Positions 11,301 to 20,500 of a DNA stretch of 64,000 bases are shown here, piece after piece. Both the position numbers and the translations under genes were made by a program. Within the stretch, counting starts at the first letter, position 1. Every line of letters begins with the position of its first letter. The stretch is from Lepturacanthus savala (taxonomy: Eukaryota > Chordata > Actinopteri > Scombriformes > Trichiuridae). Below the pieces are notes generated by a model. The model was given only the letters and a program-made list of their open reading frames with translations. It searched no databases and had not been told where the DNA came from. The DNA lies in the NCBI GenBank assembly GCA_030544235.1, contig CM060466.1:5911092-5975091 (forward strand). Direction: 5' to 3'.

Positions 11301-14300
11301 GACCTTTTTGACAGATGTGCTTCTGCTTCGCCCTTTCTCTAATGTGAGGCCACGGCTCAGAGTGACCGGACTGACCTGTTCAATTTGGTCTTGAGCTCCG
11401 GTGTGTCCAGGTCAGAGAAGTGAGGCATGGGAGTGATGGGAACCAGAGAACGACGCTTCTTCTTATGCGACTGTGCTGCTGAGACACAAACAGGCAGAAA
11501 CAGTTCAAACCTTCTAGAACACACATTTTATTGGAATTTAATCAGTTTAATTCCAATGAAACCTTATAGATTTATTAGAGCCCTATATGTATTTTACTGA
11601 GTGTATTAATACTGTCCTATGTCAATCCACAGAGAAACATACACAGCCTGTATTCAGAAACTGTGCCTTAAAACAAGCAGTCATGACTTATGTGAAGTTG
11701 TGATGTCACTACTATACAGTCGCCACCAACACCCATTTAAAGAGGAGGAGGAGAAGCTGCATAAAAGATGTGTAAAACTATACTGAGATGATCTTTGCTG
11801 CTTTTCTAAATAAAAAACAGTAAAATGTAGAATATGGGACATTTAAATGGTACAAAAATAATCAGTTAACTACCCAACGACCCAAAAAAGACAGATATTA
11901 ATGTTCAGGAATCAAGTAATAGTTAACAACTTAGACATCCAGCTGTTCTGCAGTAATGGACTTAAATAAACCAAGTTTCTCTGGTTAATTAACCCCCGTC
12001 TGTATATCAGCATGGATGAAGCCTGATGTCTGGGTCTTTTCTAGGACTAGAGCTCTAGAGCTAAGCAGAACCCCATGATCTAGACCTAGTTAGTCAGGAG
12101 TTCATCCTACAGCAACATAATCCACATCAGACCATCATCATCTGTCACATGACACGTTAAACTAGGACGATTTTTTATCATTTAATGCAGACAATAGACA
12201 CCAGACACCTGAATTATGTACAAGTCTGTCAGTAAAGAGATTACTGTGTTAATGATGAGCAGCATCTTTAATACAAGATGAAAAATGAGAAGTTTTCTGT
12301 GTTTAAATCACTGACCTGGAGTTTTAAATTGAGTAGAAGGGTTCACCCTCTGAGAGAGAGGAAGAACCTCCTCCTCCTCCTCCTCCTCCTCCTCCTCCTC
12401 CCAGCTGTCCCATATTTTAGAGTCCAGGAGGCTGTTGATGTTCTCCTTCATAGCTGTGGCTGTGGGGTCAGGTGGTGACGGGGTGATGACACGTCCACCA
12501 GACTTCTCTGTTTCTAGGCTGCGTTCCTGCTGCTGGTCCGATGCTCCGCTGTCCTCCAGCCTCAGACTGAAGCGGCCCGGGTTCGCTGCCGGGTCCGAGC
12601 AGGCGACGTCGAAGCCCCACGAGTCGTTGAACGCGATGGGAGGCTCGTCCATGGCCGTGAAGCTCTGCTGGAAACTGGAATCCGCCTCTTTGCCTTCTCC
12701 TTTGTCTCCCTCCCGCTCTCCTTCGTCACCTGGGCTTTTATTTGCACCGTCTTCCTCATTTCTTATCGAGCTCCTCAGCTCGGATCCCGTGCGGTCGTGT
12801 CTGCTGGACTCGGCGGAACGTGGACTCTGACTGGAGGATTTACCGTAGCTCCGTGAACTCTGGTGAGAGGAAGACGAGGGTTTGTCTGCAGGGTTGGATA
12901 AGGGGGAGAGATGAAAGCTCTGTAGTTCTGTCTTCTGTGGGAAGAGAAGGGGGGAGCTGGGAGGATGGAGCTCTTTATGGAGGGGCGTGCTGCTGTGAGG
13001 CTGAGGTTCTTTAAACCCCGGCAAGTCCAAGTTTGAGATCCAAACTGGAGCTGCAGATCCTGTCCGACGGGTCTCTGGTTGAACTGTTGGACGGGAAAGC
13101 AGGAGAAGAGAAAACGGAGGACGAGCGTGACGTAGGAGCGTCGTCACCTTTGGGGAACAGCTGCGTCCTGGACATGCTGCTCCTGGTCTGGGTGGAGCTG
13201 CTGGTGGAGGCCGTTCTCCTGGGTTGGAGCGGCGTGGACGGGACGAGCCAGGAAACCTCCGGAGAACAGTCCGCCGGACTCTGGTCACCCGCTGGACTCA
13301 GAACCGTGACCACAGATGGGCTGGACTGGGGCTTGATGCCGGTGTAGCTCTGCGGGGGAGAAGTTGGAGAAGGACTCCGGGAGCTGAGGACGTCCACGTC
13401 CACGTCCACGTCCTCGCTCGAGTCCGACAAAACGATCAGCTCTGGTTTCTCCTTTTTCTCGGAGGAGTCAGGAGAAACGGGGAGACAAATACTCCGAGGG
13501 CCTTGGCTTTCCCGCTTCAAAGGAGGATTACCTTCCAGTTCTGTAGCGTCTCCACTTGACATTTTCCTCGGAGACAGACCTGCGACGGGCAGGGAACAGG
13601 GTGGAGGGCTGGGGGAAAGGCTGTCGACGACGCTCCCCGAGGATTGAAGCAAAGTTCTGAGTTTCTGAGAGGGCTGCTGATTCTGGGATGGGAGGGTTTG
13701 CTGTGGTGGAGAGGCAGGATGTAAAGAGGAGGAGGAGGAGGAGGAGGAGGGGTCTTCATCTACTCTGTAGACGCCAAAGGACTCTGAGAACAGGCGGTTG
13801 TAGCTGCGATCGAGGCTGGAGTTTGGCTGCAGGCTTTTTTCGCCAAGTCCGCTCGATTTCCTTCTGGGTTCTGTTACTTTTGTGAACACTTCAACTTCTT
13901 CCTCGCCTGCCTCCTCCTCCTCCTCCTCCTCTTCCTCCTCTTGCCTCTTTCTCTGCGTGGCGGCGAACTCGTAAATCTCCTCCATCTCCTCCTCGTTCAC
14001 CCGTTCTTCACTGGCGTCCCGGTCTCCTGCGGTGACGTCAGCGGCTCGGCACTGATCCAGGCCTCGCTCTTCGTCGCTTCTTCCGGCCGAATCTGCCCCC
14101 TCGTCATCCTCTTCATCGTCGTCCTCCTCTTCGTTCCACATAGAGCGGAGGAGCACCATGAAGGCAGCATCTGTCTGGTCGTTGGGATGCTCCTCCTCCT
14201 CCTCCTCCTCCTCCTCCTCCTCCTCCTGGATCGTGTCTGTCTCATCTCGGTGAAGCTCGCACAGCTGCTGCAGCTCCTGCAAATCAAACCTAACAAAAAG

Positions 14301-14536
14301 ACGCAAAGAGAAGTTTCAGAAGAGTTTCAGAGTTAATTTCATCAGACGAGAAACTACTTTTTTCCCCCCCATTATGAAAACAAGAAGAAATCAATGTCCT
14401 TAACCACTGATTATAACGAAATTAACATTTTTTGTTGATGGAAAAATACGACAAAGTCTACTTTTTAAATAAAAACTTTAAAAAAATGTCTCTTTTTTCA
14501 TCAGAGACTTTTAAAACTACAACTTGTGTGTCTGCT

Positions 14537-14571
<35 letters not shown>

Positions 14572-17500
14572 CATCCACTGATGCTGCTGGCACTAAATGC
14601 GGCGATGTCTGTTACTTCACTATGAGAAACCAGTCTCTGCTGCTGCTTTAACCTGCTGGGTTTCACACTTTATTGTGTGTAAATGAAATGAGTAAAGAAG
14701 ATCAAAGAGAGGTTTTGGTTTCTAGCAGCACATAAGCCGCGATAAACATTTAAAAGTCTCAACCTTTATAAAAACGTTTATGTCTTAAAGCACTGATCAA
14801 ACTGTTTTGTTTGATTGTAAAAACGAACCCTGAGCTGTTTCTGAACCCCCACACTGACCTGGATGCCAGCTCCAGGACGTGAGGCTGCAGCGACGCTGGG
14901 GCGGAGTACCGGGCGGTGTAGAGATACTGCAGCAGCACCAACACCGCTTGTCCAGGTACGTCGCTCATCAACACCCTCCGAGCTGCAGCAACGCCTTCCT
15001 CCTGCACCATGAAACCACTTTCATGCACCTGAGAGTGACACGGAGGAGGAAAGATCAGTAAAAAGAGCATAAACAGCAACGAGGTCCGATACACTGACAG
15101 CACACGAGAGGAGGACTGTGTTGGACAGTTAGGCATAAAAGGTATACATATTCTATTAGAGCTGAACTAGTTAAAGAAGATTTGTGATTTTTCTGGCAGA
15201 TTTGGGGATTTCGATTTCATTCATGACATTTACAAGCATCGCAGAAACATACGTCATAGCATTAAAACAATAAATGCTGGGACCTTAATGCAAAAATGGA
15301 AATAAAGCAACATTAACTAACTAAAAGAAACATCCATGTCTTAATTTAAAGTAAGTTAATCTAAAACAATCATTCGAGGCCACGTAATAAACTGTTCAGT
15401 GCTCACATACATGTTTGAAATAAAGATTTAAATCAAATTAAAGAAAGTTCTAAGTTTACTGCAGTTGTAATATTAGCAGACCTGCTCAGGCTGCAGTAAT
15501 AACTTGTACCATTTCAGCCAGCAGGGGGCATCGGGCGTACACCATGAAGGAATGAGCAAAGTAGACGTCTCCACCGTCCACCTGGAGCTGCACATCACTG
15601 AGCTGAGGGTTGTTCACCATGCTGCTCAGCTCCGACGCCAGGCGGGACAGCGCCACCTGCACATCGGCGGCGTTTATTTACACGGGGCGATGTTTTCGAT
15701 CATAATTAAAAAAAAAAACGCTTTTGTAATTTCGCGTGATTACGAGTAGTCGTACTGATTGCCGGCCGCCGCTCTCTTCACGCGGTCCTGGTTGATTAGT
15801 CGACCTTCCCGCTCGGCCGTTCGCGCAGAGGTCGTCCTGCTCTTCCGCCGCCTCCTCAGGGACGAAGCCGCTCAGGTGGAGCTTTGCGGGAAGACCAGCG
15901 TTGTTGTCTGTGGAAATGTGGACAATCAGATCAGATTTAGATGCTACAGATGATAATAAATCTGGAATATGGCCACAACCACGAAGGACTTAAAAGAAAT
16001 CTACAATACTACATGTTAATTAGCAAAAGAATTAGTTTGACTACAGGTAAAAATACTAATATTAAAACCTTAAAACAAGAGAACTGACCCAAATCAGAAA
16101 AAAGCTAAATTATCTGCAATGCAAGTTCAATAATTAATAAGATAAGAGTTCAAAGATCAATTACTTGTCCCATAAAATCAGAGAAATCACACTGAGGATC
16201 ATTTATATTTATATATATTCTGTAAAATGCTTAAAAAGGAAATTATAAAGGAGCCAATTAAATAGAGGTTAATTGCAGCGCTACTCCTGATATTATATTA
16301 AACTGTTTTCTTATTGATGATATAAATTGATGCTGTGACAGTAACATTTAGTGTTGGAGCTGAGGTTTTCTCATGCAGTATCTGCATAAAACTCAAAGCT
16401 CAACGTGTATTCAGGGCTTTTAACAGGTCAAAGTGTGTGTTCCTGGGTTTAACCTGCAGCAGGGCCTGGTGCGGTGAAGCCACACTGGGTGAGGGTCATC
16501 CCGTCCTCGGCCAGCTCCATCAGGTCTCGCAGGGCCTGGCTGCCCACCGGGGCCGGAGAGGAGGAGGCCGTCCGGGAGCGGAGGAGCCGGGGGTTCGTGA
16601 CGGGAGTTCCTTCGCTTCCACGTTGGAGAGAAGCGTCCGGCTTGTTGCTGGAGGAGGCGACGTCAGTCTAGAAGTAGAGGAAGGAATGAGTTGAGTAGCA
16701 GTTTAATATTCTTCCCCCCATCTTCCTCTCATAATCCAATGCTCAGGTTAATTAGAGACTCTGGTAACACTTTACTTGAATGTGGGTTGATATTTATCAC
16801 ATGAAACCTGTCATATACAATAACGAATGCTTATGCACTTTTAATGCAAAATGTCTTTGTTATGACAACTTGACATAAACCAAGAGAAAATAACCTGTTA
16901 TAAACAGGACAGAGCAGATGTTACTGTCAAACCTTTAAAAAACTATTGGCCTTATATCTTACACTGACATTAAAGGGTATTTTGTCTTGGTTTATGTCAA
17001 ACAATGTCGACTTTGCATCAAAAGTGACGTAATTTATTGAATCTTTATCTTCCTGCACCGATCGTGCAGCCGACGTAACCAGAATATCGTAACGTTTCTC
17101 AAAAACCACACGCTAAGGTGTTAGCCGGTTTAGCCGCTACTTTATTCCTTACGCTAACACCCTCAGGAAATCCCAGCACTATCACCCAACAGAACAGAAT
17201 CTGGGCCTAAACTCATTTATTAGCAGACCCAGGTTGGTACACTACACAGGAAATAGTAAGAGATTCATCATTAGTCTGCTTTTAATTGGCCCATCAACAT
17301 AATTTCGCCTTTTTCCTACAATAACTGTATTTGCGGGCGACACGGTGGTGCAGGGGTTAGCGCTGTTGCCTCACAGCAAGAAGGTCACAGGTTCAAGACC
17401 TCCTTGGTCCTGGGTCTGGGACCTTTCTGTGTGGAGTTTGCATGTTCTCCCCGTGTCTGCGTGGGTTTTCACCAGGTACTCCGGCTTCCTCCCACAGTCC

Positions 17501-20500
17501 AAAAACATGCTGAGGTTAATTGGAGACTCTAAATTGCCCGTAGGTGTGAGTGTGTGAGTGAATGGTGTGTGTGCCCCACGATTGGCTGGAGACCATCTGG
17601 GGTGTATCCCTGCCTCTCGCTGTAACGCGCTGGGATTGGCTCCAGCAGACCATGTGACCCTAATGAGGAATAAGCAGGTATAGAAAATGACTGACTGTAT
17701 TTGCAGGTCTCTCCTTATCTCAATGTATGTCCAATTTGTCTATTTAACCCTCATTTAAACATGACTGCACTAGTTCACTGAATTCACCAACAGCAGTTAA
17801 CACAAACCACTGAATTACCTGATAAATAATTATCACAGACGTATCTCGTCACATTTTGCAAACACCAGTCTCTCTCTCTCTCTCTCACCGGTGCTGATTC
17901 CCATGGTGTGATGAACTCCCTGAGCTCCGCGCTGTAGAAATCGGTCACGCAGGCGGAGTCTGGGCTCAGCAGCGCCGTCTTCTGCCAGAGGGAGGCAGCG
18001 CCGCTCCGCCCGGGCAGGCGGCTGGGGCGGCGCGGCGGGGTGGGGGGAGACGGAGGCCGGCTGCGGAGGAGGAGAGCGGAGACGCGTTCCTGCAGCCGGG
18101 CCTGGGCCGCCGCCGCGTCCTGGACCAGGAGGAGCGGCGGCGGACGGGGGACGCCGCCTTTTTTCCTCTTCCCGCGCACTTTACCTGCTCCGAGAAGGAG
18201 GAGGATCAATGACCATAAACCGCCTCATAACTGGAGCATTTAAAGTGAATCATTCCAATCACCTAATCTATTCCACTCCATTAATCCACTGGTTCTGAAA
18301 CTTTTTCACATCAAGAACCCTTAAACTCATAAACTCTCATAGGATTTATGCTTTAGGATGTTTTATAACACAAAGTGTCACACTATATAACAGCAAATGT
18401 CCATATTTGTGTAATTTTTCCATTTAATTAATCAGTAAAATTAATTTAGTTATGTATTATTTTCACATTTATTTGATTTTCCATTTATTTTTGACTCATG
18501 CATCTTCACTCATCTCATTTTCACTTAAATATATAACAATAAATTCATGTGCAAACATAATTTAATAGACAAATAATAGTTAATAAATACTAGTAAATTA
18601 AATACATGTATTTATTCCATCATAGTGGAATTATAAGCGAGGCGAGTTTATTTCTATAGCACATTTGAAGAAGGTTATTTCAAAGTGCTTCACATAAAAC
18701 ATTAAAAGCATCAAGATACAATTTTAAAACGGTTGATTAAAAGGGGAAGAATTGTAATTAATTAAAATTAGAAATCAAGAAATTTGAAAAAAAACAAGCA
18801 AGATAATAAAATACGGTTGATTAAAATGGGGAAAATCGAAAATTAAGAGCAAAAACAGAGTTTCTGTTGTAATTATAGTGAAATTAAATGATTCTTCTTT
18901 TTTCCTGGGGAACAGACCCCAGATATCATAGTTGACTAATGATTTGTTCGCCTTTAGTCGATTTTTATGCATCCGTCCGTTCAAATCAGCCAATCGGAGA
19001 AGAGGCTTCGTTAATATTAATGAGATCGACACAAATCGTCTCCAGAGCTTCAGAGAGAAGCTGGAAAGACGAGATGAAAACTGAAAATGTGACCGTACCT
19101 GCGTCCGGCCTCCGCTTCAACGCGGGATCGACGGCGGCGTTCTCGGTTTGCGACTCCCTCTCCTGCTGCAGCAGGGAGGAGGACAGCGCCATGGCAACCA
19201 TGGTGTCTTCATCCAGGGGCTCGGTCTTCTTCCTGGGCTTCTTCCTGGCCGCGAGTCCCGGCTTAGACGCAACTTTCCTTTTAGTTCCTCCGCTCTGTGC
19301 ACTGAACGAGAGAAATGCAAACCAGTAATAATAGATGCTGTGTCAATTTAATTTCTGTAGAATTCCTTCCATAACTATATAACTACAGAATGTAGGAGCA
19401 TTTGCATGAAAGGCAAATAAACTAAATAAATTCCTTTATTTAAATCCCCATTAAGATATTGATTCCCTATTATTTTCCCTTTATAAATTAATTCATTTTA
19501 TTTAAAACTGTTATTTTCCATTTTACATATTAAGGTGGAAATGCAGCAATAAAAAATGGAGGATGAATGCATGAATAAATGCATTAGTAAATAAAAAGGA
19601 AAATCAAAACAATTTAATTCATTAAGTAAATGGAAAATTGAACGAATAGCATTTAGTGGCATATTCATTCATGTACGGAGTCAGTTTTTTGATCTTGGCG
19701 GTTTCAATCCTCCATAGTTTTGGTGTAAAACATGTAAAATCTCATTAGTTTGTGTCTGTGGTTCTAGGTTTTTGTGAGTTTGAGAAGCACCGATTCAGCT
19801 GATGGACGAGGCGTCCCCTGAACGCATCGGCATCCAACAGGAGTTTCCTGTTAATCAGCCTGACGCAGATGATTCATTCTTTAGAGCCAGGCAATTAGAG
19901 AAACTTCATTTGGGTCCCTTATTAAAAGTGTTAATTACAGTCATCTGTTTGGAGGTCTACGACGTGAGCAACTGTATTAATATGAGGTTGTTGACTGGTA
20001 GAACGCTGCAGCTGACTCACAGCGTGGAGGCGGTGGAGGAGATCTGTCTCTCCTCCTCCTGTCTCTCCTCCTCCTGTCTCTCCTCCTCCTGTCTCTCCTC
20101 CTCCTGTCTCTCCTCCTTCTGTCTCTCCTCCTTCTGTCTCTCCTCCTTCTGTCTCTGCAGAGCCTGCAGCAGAACGGCCGGGGACACGTCCATGTCTGAG
20201 GAGCAGCGCTTCAGGTGGGTGGAGCGACTCTTCTGGGACTTGAACTTCTTGCCGCAGATGGGACAGTCTGGGACACCGGTAGGAGGAGGAGGAGGAGGAG
20301 GAGGAGGAGGAGGTGCTGGTTGGGGAGGTTCAGCCTCGTCCAAACACCTGAGGATGGGAGAAAACAAATGCAGCAAAATGATGAGAATTCATGTTGCATA
20401 GCAACCATTTTAACATCTAAAGGCTAAATTTTTATGGGTAGAAATATCCAAGTCAAGTAAAAATATCCATTAAAATGTGTTTTTTTTCTCCACATAACTG

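Noticed and set aside
13011..13288. Apparent frameshift or pseudogene in slx4
   Set aside because: A 64-nt GT-AG intron with a good pyrimidine tract joins both frames precisely, and the total coding length is then a multiple of three.
12278..15953. Numerous plus-strand frames opposite slx4 exons
   Set aside because: They are antisense shadows of the verified slx4 exons, kept open by CTC repeats and GC content.
18288..19797. One large transposon spanning slx4 intron 4 to intron 3
   Set aside because: Its two ends resemble one repeat in opposite orientation, but slx4 coding exon 4 lies between them, so they are separate insertions.
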